64,000 nucleotides of DNA from Atriophallophorus winterbourni (lineage: Eukaryota > Platyhelminthes > Trematoda > Plagiorchiida > Microphallidae). The stretch's first letter is position 1; the number at the start of each line of letters is the position of its first letter. Below are positions 31,701 through 41,404 of the stretch, piece after piece. The stretch spans positions 1-64,000 of the forward strand of contig JACCGJ010006429.1 of assembly GCA_013407085.1 (NCBI GenBank), given 5' to 3'. Below the pieces are notes generated by a model. The model was not told the origin of the DNA. It saw nothing but the letters and a program-made list of their open reading frames with translations, and made no database searches. A program made the position numbers and the translations under genes.

Positions 31701-34700
31701 CGCTGGGGAAGATTAGATGTTGCGTTCGGCTGGTGACCTGAGATCACATCTATAGCATACGGTGTCTGGTCACTTATCGTCAGGCACTTAATCGTCAGTC
31801 ACTTAATCCCCAATTTGATAACTTCTGAAGAATGCAGAATACGTTTAAATGGATTTATTTAGCAAGAGAGATATGCAATTGATTTTAACAACGTCAATCT
31901 TTCCGTAGTTGAGTATCGCTGAATTGCTCGAGATATCCTGGCGCATATATCAGCATACTTTTTCTTCTGCTTGATATGAACCCCTGACAGTATCATAGCC
32001 CACGTGCAGTCTCTGACTGTACGGCACTTTGCCTGGATCAGGCTTGTGCTTTCATACCATATCATACATATTTGCTTGAAGAAAGGAGGCCGTATGCTGT
32101 CGGCAATCCTTTCGCAAACCGTTAAGAAATGTCCACGTGGTGGGATGTTGGCATGAAAAGAGTGACTGTAATGCATGATGGTAGCGTTCTACAGCCATTT
32201 TTCGTTCGGGCAACACCACTATTTGCGTCTTCGTACTTATTCTAGGTTTCAGGTGGAAATATAGCTGGTGCAAAGTTTTCTCTTCTACCTCTAATTCATC
32301 GACCTCGAACAAAGATATGTTCAAAATAAGATAACAATTCATTCATCCTCTCACTTTGAAGCATAGATTCGGCTAAAATCTCAAATGTGTCGACTACATC
32401 ATTCAACGGCACAATCATGAGGCGTGAATCATCGTCTGCCTCATAATATGCTTTCATCCCTAGTTCACATATTTTTCGTTGCATGGCATGACATCTCGAG
32501 CAATTCAGCGATACTCAACTACGGAACGATTGACGTTCTCAAAATCAAGTACATATCTCTCCTGCTAAATAAATTCATTTAAACGTATTCTGCATTCTTC
32601 AGAAGTTATCAATCTGGGGATGAAGTGATTAAAGATTAAGTGACTGGGGATGAAGTGATTTGGAGATTAAATGTCTGAGGATTAAGTGTCAGTAAACCAT
32701 AGCATACAGATTATCGTTCAACCGAGGACTATTTATCGCAATGAACCTTGCGTGAGCGATTTTGACTTCTACATCAAAATGCATAGCCATGTGAGTCGGT
32801 GTATGGGACATGAGACAATCCTCTGCGACCGGTCGATGTACATCGACTGACGGTGGCCAACCAATGATATCGACAGCTCACCACATACGTCATTTGTTGG
32901 ATAACAATCCGTTTTAAAAAAATGGCTTCTGAGGCTGAATCGTGTATTTCGTTCGAGTTTTCGATGCTACTTGCCGTGTATTAACTCTGAGTGTAACGGA
33001 TCGTTGGTGTCTACGAGCCGCGCACACGTCACGGAATTAATGTGACGTCTACCATAGTCTACATAGCACAAGTGTGCTATGTATGCTGTGCCGTTGAGAG
33101 CATCGCCATTTAATCTGTCTTGTCATTGACATCGTGTAACTAGAAATCCAATCCCATCCCCGTCGCCAATAATGTTATATATTAGCCGAGTAGTACCCAA
33201 ATGTTTAACACTGAAAAACCTTTATGCTATTAGTCACAATTGACTAACTAAATCCAACACTACGCGTAGCAAAAACAAAGGCAGGCCGTTCAGACAAAGA
33301 GCTTTACCGTCTCTGACCAAAAAGCCATTAGGCTGCGGCTCGTCTGTATTTATAGACTGTTTCTGGCGAAATACAATATGGCCGACAAATAGACCAATCA
33401 GAATCTAGAAATATAAATTATAAGTTATAAGTTATAATGAAACGGAAGTAACCGCTACCTCTGTTCGAGACCACTGTCCCGCCATCGTTCTATCACAATC
33501 ACTAAGGTTTGATTGTTTGCATATTTATTCACATTGTTTTCAGATGAAATCGATGAAGAAGCTCCTGCTGGCCATCATGAATCCAAACAAATTTCGTGCG
33601 TGCGAATTTCTCATTCGCTACCACGAGCGACGAAACGACAAAATCATCGTGTTCTCGGACAATGTGTTTGCCCTCAAGTACTATGCGACGAAAATGGGTC
33701 GTCCCTACTTGTACGGGCCAACAAGTCAAGCTGAGCGGATGCAAGTCTTGCAGAACTTTCAGCACAATCCCAATGTGAGTGGTGTGTGCGTGTGTGTGGT
33801 CCCTTGTGGTGTTGGTAGCTAGCCATGGTATATTTGACTCCCGATGTCTGAAACGGGTTGCTAGTGACATCATCGTTTTTTCGATGAATGTTGGCGTGAA
33901 AAGACGTGTTCTTTCATGCTAATTAGCGTTGCAATACGCTATTGTCATGTGCTGTGCCGCCCCCAATCCACATAGCATAGTAATACCCTATGTTGTCAAT
34001 TCGTCACAATTTCCCTTTGAAAGGAGCACAGTCATTACTGTGCCAGAGAATGAGTATTCGTTTGCGTGAACAGCTGTTTGCGGTAGTCAATATGGTTCAT
34101 ATTGAATCTCCCATGTGAGCAGTCAGTGTTGGTAACAGTTCGTTTCCAATGCTGTGAATTTCTCGCGATAGATGGTTACCCCCCAAGGAAATCTTCATGA
34201 GTTTGACATCCACAGTTAGCATTGACGGAATGAGTCCAGTGCGATAGACCAACTACGTGCTGTCCTTGTTCCGTGGAGTTAAAGGCACCCCACTCAAATC
34301 ATTGCGCTGACAGTCGCGTATCTTCGTTAATGTCAGTTGCAAACGCATCATCCGTAAAGGGTTGTTTCATTTTCAAATCGCTCATCATAGATACATGAAA
34401 TCATCTGCATTAATCAGCACTCTTGTAGCAAAATTTACCTAGTCCAGTTAGAATCTTGAGAAGTGGTTGCTGATAAATTATCCGTATGGGACCTGTTTTT
34501 GATTTGTAAATGACAATCAATGAAACGTCCCAAGTTGAGTGACGCGCAAAATCCCCAGGTTAATCAGAACCCAACGAGGATTTGTCAACAAATGCGCTAC
34601 TGTATTGAGGCAATCTAATATAGTAAAAACACCCCAATTATTGGGGTCAACCGGGTAAAAACCCGGGTCAATGTCAAAACAATATAGAGTACGTACCAAG

Positions 34701-37700
34701 TTACGTATACGGGTCAAAATCAAAGCTATGTTCACATGTCCAAACGTCTCACGCCCAACAAATCAAAGTCAAAATAAGCAAAAGGGTTCATAAAGCGATA
34801 GGGTAATGACAGGCCAGAAAAGTCATGTGGAAGATGATATTGACGGAACAGAAAGAAACAACACCTAACGATCTGATGGGATTCTGCCGTTCCGTTTTTC
34901 CTCCGAGCTAATTATCCCAAAAAATTGTTAGAAGTTTCAGCTCAGAGCTTTTCATTCTCTTCTATCCATCTCTCTTTTCATAGTTACCCTAGTAGGCTTT
35001 GTTGCAGACTAGCGAGCCATATTTGTTGAAAGCAAACTAATCATCTGCCACCCAAATTTCTATGTCAGTGCTCGCTTTGAATAGATCCTACTATTCATGA
35101 CCTCGATTTCAATGTTGGAGGCTTTTAAAACGATTGTGTTGTATGCGTTTTTGAATTTTTCCCACCAGTATCTCTTCGGGCTATTCACAAAAACTGTTAA
35201 TGCGTTTCTCCCCATTCCGTCTCTTCATTGTGATGCCTTTCATTTTTAGGTCCCAGCAATTTTCGTCTCCAAAGTCGCTGACAATTCGTTCGATCTGCCA
35301 GAAGCCACCGTGCTAATCCAAATCAGTGCACATGGTGGCAGTCGTCGCCAGGAAGCTCAGCGTCTGGGTCGAATTCTTCGGGCCAAACGCGGTACCGATG
35401 CCGAGGCGTACAATGCGTTTTTCTATTCGCTAGTCGCCCAAGATACCATTGAAATGCAATATGCGCTTAAGCGTCAGCGTTTTCTTGTCAACCAGGGCTA
35501 TGCCTATAAGGTGAGTCGATAATGGGCCTAGTTTTATGTTGAACTCTTTTCTGCTGTCAATGCTGCTAATGTAGCAATACTGTCGAGTTATATTACAAGT
35601 GTGAATCTTCAGGGTGATGGCCAATGCTCTGACCTTGGGTGGCGTCTCACCCTCGCACTACCGTGGTTGAAGCCCGTGGACTCTTATCCGGTTCTCTTGG
35701 GCGCGTAGTTTTTCAAAAGGATGTTGCTCACCACTGTAGACTACTTTTTAAGGAAAGCATTCTGGTAGACGTGTGGTTTTCTTCGGGGTCCTGGTTTTGG
35801 ATTTTGTATGTAAGGCACTCTCCAACCGTAGTTTTCACGTTCCGTTGAACGTCTCTGCGTTGCTTGCAGATTCTAATTTCGTGTTGTCAATAATCACTCA
35901 ACTATCTAGGTGCCACAAGCGCCCACTAAGTATATTTTAAAGAATATCTTTCCTAGCACCATAAATTCGATTAAGGCGAACCTAATTGCTAATAACAAGA
36001 AGCGTTCCCCTGGAGTTCGCTATTTGTTGATCAGATGATGCTTGTTTTGTCGACGGTGATTAGTTTTTGTTGTTGACCTCCCTTGGTTGATCTCGACCAT
36101 AATTATTTCATGCCCCAAAGTACCTCGAATGACTAAACACTCCTATTATGGAGAAACTATCTCTCCCGCAGCGCTTTCCGACGAACGCTGACGGCGTGGT
36201 ATACGGCTAGCAGCCGAGGGCTCTTCCCCAGCTCGCAAACGACGCTTTCCACAGAGCTTTCGTATCTCTTTTGCAAACATCTTTGTCCCGCAAGTGCTAT
36301 CTGTCCAATGTTCAACATCCTGATATCATCTCACCAGCCAGGAGATTTACTTTCACTTTAAAACTTCTACACTTGTGCTTCACCAGAAGGAGAAACTTCG
36401 TGTGAACAGCGCATAATGTACGCCATTGAAAGGTTTAATCGAACCCTCATTGGATCACCATGTTTTTTGACAGGCAAGAGTTTTCGGTATTGAATTTAGA
36501 TGGAGATACCGAGAGTAGTGTGTTTCTTTTGTTAGTCTTCTTACAGTCTAAATTCTGTGCAGGTAAACGAAGTTATACAGAATCACATAGTGATTCTTGG
36601 TCAAGCACTCAAGGCGCTTATGAGCAAAGTGTGTTGCTCGCATCCCTAAATGTAAGTGTGGGGGCTGTGAGCAACACATTACTCTGTGCAGGTAGATTTA
36701 TAGGATTTGGGGATATTAGATTTTGAAAGTAAGAATTGTTCACCCTTGGATGCTGTCGTGGTGATAGAAGAGGTGCTCAGCTAAGTTGGGAAAGGGATTA
36801 GAACGATTTTGAGGATTTGGCCCATTTTTCACTTGTTCGCCCACAAAAAAGTAGCGTGACGAGCTCTTCTAATCGTAGGATATTCTTTGTTGGTGTACGT
36901 AGAGCGCCATCAAATTCGGCACAATGTGTCGTGGATTCCCGCAAACCATCTACTCGCGATTAAATACGATTTATATATTCGTGCGAACCTTTTTGTGCTC
37001 GACGTTGGTAAGCAGAAGGAAGGGAAGCTGTAACAATCAAGGTCGCTTCATGGATTCTGCGTTGTATTGTATTCAATTCCGTATCGAAGGTTCTCGACCC
37101 TGAAGTTGATTTCGATCAAAAATCGCATTTCCGTTAAGTGCAGTGGGAGTACAGTGCGTTGCGCGTACCTTGCAGTTTGGTTTGGCAGAAGATCAGTTTG
37201 ACCAAAGGTCAGAGAGCCATCATGCTGATGTTTCATGATCTCGTTTTCTCTCTAGCTCTTCATGGCCTATAATTCCATGCTGTTTGAAACTCAACTTTTG
37301 AATCACTCTCATTTCGAATAAGATCCACACGTCTTTAGCGCATTGTGTCGAGCTACAATCCTCACCAGTAGTATACATTCGCGATATATAACCCATTCGC
37401 TGCTATCGTCCCAGGTCATAACCAGACTTGCAGGCATGGAGAACGAGACTCTTCGACTGAGCACTAAGCAAGAACAAGCCGAACTTTTACACCGTGTTCT
37501 GGCCACGACCGATGAAGATGCCATGGAGGAACGTCTGCCCACGGATCCCGACGGTGTTCGGCGACCACCATCTAGCAACACAGCGATCCGGAAAGCGGGT
37601 CGCATGGCGAGCCTGTCGGGTGCGGACGATGCCATTTACGTGGATACCAGTTCGGCTGCTGTGCGGCGAGACAAGGCAAAGGATCGTCATCCGTTGTTTC

Positions 37701-37717
37701 GCCTGTTCAGAAAATGA
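24373..37717 (+). CDS. ERCC3: TFIIH subunit XPB/ERCC3, 3'-5' DNA helicase (six exons)
   Basis: Coding exons: 24373-25749, 29106-29390, 31272-31517, 33544-33774, 35250-35510 and 37415-37717. All five introns are phase 0; exon sizes are 459, 95, 82, 77 and 87 codons, then 100 plus stop, giving 900 residues. XPB is the ATP-dependent translocase of TFIIH, opening promoters for RNA polymerase II and opening DNA for nucleotide excision repair in the nucleus. Visible parts: basic N-terminus; acidic tract (about 29-74); XPB N-terminal domain from about 107; a second acidic insert (about 300-362); Walker A GAGKT (454-458); DEVH (553-556); GLTAT (577-581); the XPB-specific RED motif (584-586); and motif [10 protein letters not shown] (750-757). 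The C-terminus HPLFRLFRK matches the family. Human XPB is 782 residues; the excess is in the acidic stretches. The start was chosen because MGRSDK resembles the family N-terminus and lies just after a good acceptor. No inactivating change is seen. Confidence 0.96.
26220..26310 (-). mobile_element. RTE LINE 3' fragment in XPB intron 1
   Basis: The reverse complement contains GGAGAGATTGTTCCTCCCGA-like sequence, then CATGCGCTTTTGATGTACAT and CGAGA, the same order as the 3' end of the RTE copies at 59640-59740 and 63720-63840. Confidence 0.65.
26421..26506. repeat. Imperfect 27-bp inverted repeat
   Basis: 26421-26447 (TGCAAAGAAATTCGAGTGCA then ATCGGTT) is the reverse complement of 26480-26506 with three mismatches; the spacer is 32 bp. 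It could form a hairpin or be a tiny fold-back element. Confidence 0.75.
27271..27910 (-). mobile_element. RTE LINE 3' end in XPB intron 1, interrupted
   Basis: 27271-27340 is the reverse complement of the RTE 3' tail (GTTGTTGTT, CCTCCGTTCGATG, GGATGTACAT). 27780-27910 matches, in the same orientation, the C-terminal coding end upstream of the tail (GATCTACGCTCAACATCCAA, then AATTCTTCCCAACTCGTAGA). The 440 bp between them is unrelated, so an insertion or rearrangement separates them. Confidence 0.6.
28190..28300 (-). promoter_or_regulatory. CCAAT/TATA module shared by introns 1 and 3
   Basis: On the minus strand a GATTCTGATTGGT box precedes CTATAAATAC by about 15-20 bases. The same two boxes recur at 33346-33410 in the same orientation with wider spacing. 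Such a pair is usual in LTR promoters; I read it as a solo-LTR-like remnant, not an XPB control element. Confidence 0.4.
28728..28880 (+). repeat. Dispersed repeat family 2, copy 1
   Basis: Contains GAGCAACAC, CATAAGCGCCTTGAGTGCTT, GACCACGAATC, ATGTGATTCTG and a GTTCGTTGTACGAACCC palindrome. Related sequences occur at 36570-36680 (minus) and 49311-49440 (plus). Class unknown. Confidence 0.6.
29106..29390 (+). CDS. ERCC3: XPB exon 2 (helicase domain 1)
   Basis: Codons 460-554. Acceptor AATAG. It resumes with [11 protein letters not shown], then [20 protein letters not shown] and RFTSDAKD, all highly conserved in XPB, and ends LLLDE, the first half of the DEVH box. The donor is GC (GAG|GCAAGT), not GT. 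Confidence 0.95.
29874..30015 (-). repeat. Structured dispersed repeat, two truncated copies
   Basis: 29878-29943 is a near-perfect reverse complement of the first 75 bases of copy B, including both GCCTG/CAGGC and CAGTC/GACTG hairpins. 29951-30010 is a second, more decayed copy of the same 5' part in the same orientation. Confidence 0.7.
30254..30930 (-). mobile_element. RTE LINE 3' fragment in XPB intron 2
   Basis: Minus strand, running from the YSACVLNA region of the RTE C-terminus (near 30910) to the 3' tail at 30254 (CAACAAAACCAAC). The coding part 30796-30422 is open for 124 codons and reads [20 protein letters not shown] and [14 protein letters not shown], the C-terminal domain of RTE proteins. 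It is among the best-preserved copies here. Antisense to XPB. Confidence 0.85.
31272..31517 (+). CDS. ERCC3: XPB exon 3 (DEVH second half to RED motif)
   Basis: Codons 555-636. It begins [13 protein letters not shown] (completing DEVH), then [15 protein letters not shown] with the RED motif, [11 protein letters not shown] and [10 protein letters not shown]. Donor AAT|GTAAGA. Confidence 0.95.
31984..32058 (-). repeat. Structured dispersed repeat core inside the MULE
   Basis: About 75 bases, close reverse complement of the first 75 bases of copy B (TGAAAGCACAAGCCTGATCC ... CACGTGGGC). It carries the first two hairpins only. Its position inside the transposase remnant shows it arrived after, or with, the MULE. 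Confidence 0.7.
32052..32484 (-). pseudogene. MULE transposase C-terminal remnant
   Basis: The first stretch (32484-32296) reads [16 protein letters not shown], then [17 protein letters not shown] and [13 protein letters not shown]. After a frameshift the second (32342-32052) reads [20 protein letters not shown] and FLNGLRKD. The P-x-N-D-V-x-x-x-F and YFE-x-x-x-V-R-G-R segments and the HP-x-x-W-x-F-x-x-G-L-x-K block are seen downstream of the catalytic domain in Mutator-like transposases. The catalytic core itself is absent. Family assignment is from memory of the motif pattern. Confidence 0.65.
33300..33420 (-). promoter_or_regulatory. CCAAT/TATA module, second copy
   Basis: The minus strand reads AGATTCTGATTGGTC, then CTATAAATAC at 33355-33346. 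It matches the module near 28236-28275. Presumed LTR-derived. Confidence 0.4.
33544..33774 (+). CDS. ERCC3: XPB exon 4 (helicase domain 2, first part)
   Basis: Codons 637-713. Acceptor TTTTCAG. Reads [20 protein letters not shown] then [17 protein letters not shown] and YIYGPTSQ-like [14 protein letters not shown]. Donor AAT|GTGAGT. Confidence 0.95.
33775..35249 (+). other. XPB intron 4 (GT-AG, 1475 bp)
   Basis: No mobile element recognised. Two adjacent short perfect hairpins lie at 34632-34646 (CCCCAA-TTA-TTGGGG) and 34651-34666 (CCGGGT-AAAA-ACCCGG). Confidence 0.8.
35250..35510 (+). CDS. ERCC3: XPB exon 5 (helicase domain 2, motifs V-VI)
   Basis: Codons 714-800. Acceptor TTTTTAG. Reads [40 protein letters not shown] (motif VI with its arginine fingers) and [19 protein letters not shown]. 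Donor AAG|GTGAGT. Confidence 0.95.
36064..36330 (-). mobile_element. RTE LINE 3' fragment in XPB intron 5
   Basis: The reverse complement carries GCAAAAGAGATACGAAAGCT, CAAACGACGC complement, the AGATAGTTTCTCCATAATAG-type end block and the GAGGTCAACAACAAAAA tail, in the order of other RTE 3' ends. Diverged, and antisense to XPB. Confidence 0.65.
36570..36680 (-). repeat. Dispersed repeat family 2, copy 2
   Basis: The reverse complement reads GAGCAACACACTTTGCTCAT, AAGCGCCTTGAGTGCTTGAC, CAAGAATCACTATGTGATTC, closely matching 28755-28825. Confidence 0.6.
37415..37717 (+). CDS. ERCC3: XPB exon 6 (C-terminus)
   Basis: Codons 801-900 plus stop TGA. Begins [20 protein letters not shown], has a [13 protein letters not shown] segment and ends HPLFRLFRK, the conserved XPB C-terminus. 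No canonical AATAAA hexamer was seen in the first 300 bases downstream. Confidence 0.95.
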   Translation, partial: VITRLAGMENETLRLSTKQEQAELLHRVLATTDEDAMEERLPTDPDGVRRPPSSNTAIRKAGRMASLSGADDAIYVDTSSAAVRRDKAKDRHPLFRLFRK

Positions 37718-39305
37718 GGCCGCCAAATTGTATTTGTTTTTCTATACAGATTTGTTTTCTATTTATGAGCGAGCTATTTTCATGAAATCCTCTCGTTTTC
37801 TCTCGGTTGTTTTTGGTGAAAATGATTCGGTTTTTAACTTAAGCATCAGTGTGTTACGTGAGACTCCCGAGAAAGATTATTTGGATGCAACAGTTTTTAA
37901 TGTTTAATAGATTTTTCAGTTGGTGGCTCAACTGACATCATTAATGCTCAATGACCTTCAATGAGGACAGTCTAATTTACTTGCTTTCTTCCTGATATCG
38001 GAAAGCTCCGTGTATTTCAACGGTCTGTGGATATTCATTTATACAAATTGCGTGATGCATCCGTCCTACATTAGTACCATCGTGCCATCGATTTCTTCAG
38101 TTTCAGACCATTGTCACCTTGCGCGACGCCTTGCCTTACCCGGACCTGTGGTCTTCATAAGTACACCCACTTAAACGGTTCTGCATAGATTTCATTCAGG
38201 TGTACGGAATATATAACTACCACACGAATTGAATCGCCCGGAAAAAGATATTACTCTCTCGATAAAATCTAAACACAGAGCTTACACAAGTTGGTGATAG
38301 ATCTTACGTAATATTCCGTACGCGAAAGATTGCGACCGTCGGGCCTATTGACTTTATGCAAAAGGAGGTACGGCGCAAGGATATTATACTTATCTAGCGA
38401 ATGGGTCTACCGAAGCACATCCACAAAGACACTTGTTTCCAAATTTTGGTGAGAAATTGATGCCTAGCCAATGTTATTCAGATTGGCACCGCCAACGTTT
38501 GGATGGCCGATCCACACTGGATTTAAGTCAACCGATCAAATCTATGAAAATCGCCCATTTATTAGTGCAGGTTTTAGGTCATGGTTTATAATGATCGGTT
38601 AATCTAGCGATTCGGATGTCGGTTGTCGCAAGGAAAGAGTTCGAATTGTGTTTGCATATTCTTTATTCCCGGTAGTGCTGTCATGGTACCATAATCACTC
38701 GCTCGCTGATTGGAAATCGCATGAATCCCTCCACAAAGTAATCTGTCAAGTGCTTGAAGACTTTCTCGAGGTTGGTGAGCAGTTTTACCTTTCTATTTCA
38801 TTCGTATGGACCTCTGGTCCAAGCCTCCACTTTTAACCTGTCGATGTCTTCGATGTTCGTTATAGAAATTGTATTTCCGCCAGTTTTTCCATGACAGGTA
38901 GACTTACCGTCAGTTCGGTGGATATGTAGAGATCTTAAAAATTGTAACCGTTATCAAGTGTTTAACATTCAAAGTTTGTTCATGCGCGTTTATCTGTGTA
39001 AGCCAATTGACAAATTGATCTTGGTCCTCCTACATGACTTGACACCCTTGGCTTTACTGCATGATGTTCCGTGGTAATTTCGAGTAAAGGGGTCGTGCTA
39101 CATCATATTCCTTGTCCTGACTATCATCACTGGTCTGATGAACTCAAGCAACAAACTGGTATACGCATGTTGGTCTTTGCTGTCGACCAACAGCTAGTCA
39201 AATACACGGCACAATCGAATTCTAGCTTTTTGACTTCATCATGTGGAGACAGTAAGATTATGTTCAGTGAACAGCGGTAAACAAAGTTAAACTTGCGTGC
39301 CGGTT
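37718..39305. other. 3' flank of XPB; no further gene recognised
   Basis: Includes the XPB 3' UTR of unknown length. No other gene or clear repeat was recognised in this 1.6 kb. Confidence 0.5.
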
Positions 39306-39309
39306 CGAA

Positions 39310-41400
39310 TGTTGTCACGGCAGGAGCGGTTTTAGTGATAAGCTCCCAATACCAAAAATGTTCTAATGGCGCGCGCCTCATATAGCCTGTGACAACCAAG
39401 TCCAGCTGTGGGCCTGCACGTGTGGTCCTGTGTGACCCGACGTAACTGCGTCTATTGACAGGAGAAAGGGCGAAGGCGGATGACTGGCGCCTCAAAACCA
39501 GCTTGCTTCGGGAAGGTGGAGCTCGTAAAACCATGAAGGCGGTCCACCTAGGGGAAGGAAAACCCTTATCTGAAACCTCCACTGCCTTGTGGCTACATCC
39601 AATCATGAAAAAGGCTACAGAAGTCAACCTCAAGGAAAATTCCGGAGCGGGAGTTCCGTTAGACAGTCCGAAGTTGTGTTTAAATTCGTCCTGCCAACTC
39701 CTACGACGGTATCGTTATCCTACCGTATCAGCCTAGCTGTTCCTTTGGTTCTAGTGGAGCCGTGGAGAGGGAGCACTTGCTGCATGAGCAACAGCTCCAC
39801 ATTGAACTGCACTGGCGCATATCTCAACCAGCCAATGGAGAGGACACTCCATTCCGCTTCTATGAATAATAACACAGGAAGTAGCAAATACCGGTTAAAA
39901 ACTATGGCTCGACTGGCGTAGAGCACAGCGCCGGGGCTGCTTCCGTCGGTATACAAAAACCTGGTATATATGATAGGATCAAGAAAGCTATTGGTCGAAA
40001 TAAAACTTAAAACGGCTCCCATTAAGTCTGTAACTGGTAACCCGATTGTCGACAAAACTCAACAGATGGAAAGATGGGTAGAGTACTTCTCTCTACTATA
40101 GGGACAGTACTGTTTTACCGCATGTACTAGAAAATGTCAAGCGGTTGCCAACCACTCCCATACTCTTGATGAGCTCAATAGGGAAATCGAAAGCTTAGCT
40201 AATGGGAAGGACCCTGGTGAGGAGGGAATTCCACCTGAGCTCATCAACTGCTGTAGAACAGCATTATTACAACCTCTTCACCATTTGCTTCTTCGGTGCT
40301 GATAGGAGGAGTGTGTCCTACAAGAGATGTGAGACACGAAGATCATATCGCTATTTAAGAATAAGGGTGAAAGAGGCGATTGCAACAATTACAGATCAAT
40401 CTCCGTTCTGAATGTTGTTGGTAAATTGTTTGCTAAAGTCTTACAGATCCGGCTACAGGTTTTAGCTGATAGAATTTACTCCGAATCTCAATGTGGCTTT
40501 CTCGATGGAAGATCAAACATTGACATGATCTACTCCCTGAGACAACTTCAAGAAAAGTGTCGGGAACAGCGTATGCCATTACACGCTGTTTTTATTGATT
40601 TAACGAAGGCATTCGACTACGTCAGCAGGAAGGGTCTTTTCAAAATGCTTGATCTGATAGGCTCCCCCCCAAGACTGCTCAAGTTCGTTATTTCCTTCCA
40701 CTCAGGCATGAAGGGCTCAGTCCATTTTAACGGTTTCAGCTCAGAAGCCTTTGAAATTCGCCGAGGCGTCAAACAAGGGTTTGTTCTTGCTCCCACGCTG
40801 TTCGGCATTTTCTTTGCTCTGCTTATCAAGCTCGCTTTTAGCACGAGTATAGAAGGCATTTACCTACGCACGCGAAGTGATGGCAAGCTTTTTAACCTGA
40901 ACCGGTTGAGAGCACAAACCGAGCTACAGGATGTGCTAATCCGTGACCTGCTGTTTGAAGACGATGCAGCCATTATTGCTCACTCCCAAAAGAACCTCCA
41001 GTCGCTAATGGACTGTTTTTCGTCGGCATGCAAAGACTTTGGGCTAACAATCAGTATGAGCAAGACCAAAGTCCTTGGTCAAGGAATTATTTCGCTTCCA
41101 ATCGTTACTGATGGAAACTGTCAGCTTGAACTAGTACATCATTTCACAATCTTGGTTCAACCATTGCGGATAACCTCTCGCTAAACATGGAGATTGATAA
41201 GCGGATTGGCAGAGCAGCTGTCATTTTGTCTCGATTGAACTCGTGTTTGGGGTAAACGCAAGTTGACTGTAAAGACAAAGATGATGGTATACAGCGCGTG
41301 CTTACTAAATGCTTTACTGTACCGCAGTGAAACCTTGACCACCCACGCAAAAAAACTAAAAAAAAGCTGAATGCTTCCCATCTACGAAGCATTCATCGCT
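39310..41400 (+). mobile_element. RTE-type LINE with deleted endonuclease
   Basis: The 5' region (39310-39940) is colinear with 16399-16990 of the other copy (GATAAGCTCCCAAT, TTGACAGGAGAAAGGGCGAA, ACCTAGGGGAAGGAAAACCC). The sequence then passes straight to the pre-RT region near 39960, so the endonuclease is deleted. The RT (about 40130-41240) is well preserved. The copy stops near 41400, where an inverted piece of the same RT begins. Confidence 0.85.
40202..41240 (+). pseudogene. RTE reverse transcriptase
   Basis: The main open part is 40426-41184 (252 codons): SESQCGFLDGRSNIDMIYSL, FIDLTKAFDYV, RRGVKQGFVLAPTLFGIFF, then LLFEDDAAIIAHS and LTISMSKTKVLG. The catalytic box is FEDD, with both aspartates present and Glu at the variable position where Ala is usual. 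Upstream RT parts (40202-40411) and the LGSTIADNLSL segment near 41155-41190 are in other frames. RTE proteins combine endonuclease, RT and a C-terminal domain for target-primed insertion. Confidence 0.85.
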
Positions 41401-41404
41401 CATG

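Larger units (their letters stand above)
31752..32707 (-). mobile_element. Mutator-like (MULE) DNA transposon with 9-bp target duplication
   Basis: The direct repeat ATAGCATAC stands at 31752-31760 and 32699-32707, the 9-bp length typical of Mutator insertions. The element (31761-32698, 938 bp) starts GGTGTCTGG and ends, reverse-complemented, GGTTTACTG. Its arms (about 31761-31945 and 32490-32698) are long inverted repeats; the inner 115 bp are nearly identical (TTGAGTATCGCTGAATTG and TACGTTTAAATG on the left, their complements on the right), and the outer parts carry several subterminal CACTTAATC motifs. The interior encodes a transposase remnant on the minus strand. A structured-repeat insertion (31984-32058) lies inside. 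Non-autonomous and probably old. Confidence 0.85.
31518..33543 (+). other. XPB intron 3 (GT-AG, 2026 bp) and its contents
   Basis: Holds the Mutator-like element (31761-32698), an LTR-like promoter module (33346-33410) and a short (TTATAAG)n tract near 33418-33436. The rest is unrecognised. Confidence 0.85.
35511..37414 (+). other. XPB intron 5 (GT-AG, 1904 bp)
   Basis: Contains an antisense RTE fragment (36064-36330) and a minus-strand copy of dispersed repeat family 2 (36570-36680). Acceptor GTCCCAG. Confidence 0.85.

Noticed and set aside
32820..32860. Another RTE 3' tail in XPB intron 3
   Set aside because: Only GTCGATGTACATCGAC and GGCCAACC resemble the tail; the order and spacing do not fit.
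24373..37717. XPB as a processed or decayed pseudogene
   Set aside because: Introns are present, all splice sites are usable, every exon keeps frame and all helicase motifs are intact.
39127..39633. 168-codon minus-strand ORF
   Set aside because: Antisense to the RTE 5' untranslated region that is shared with the copy at 16399; no domain recognised.
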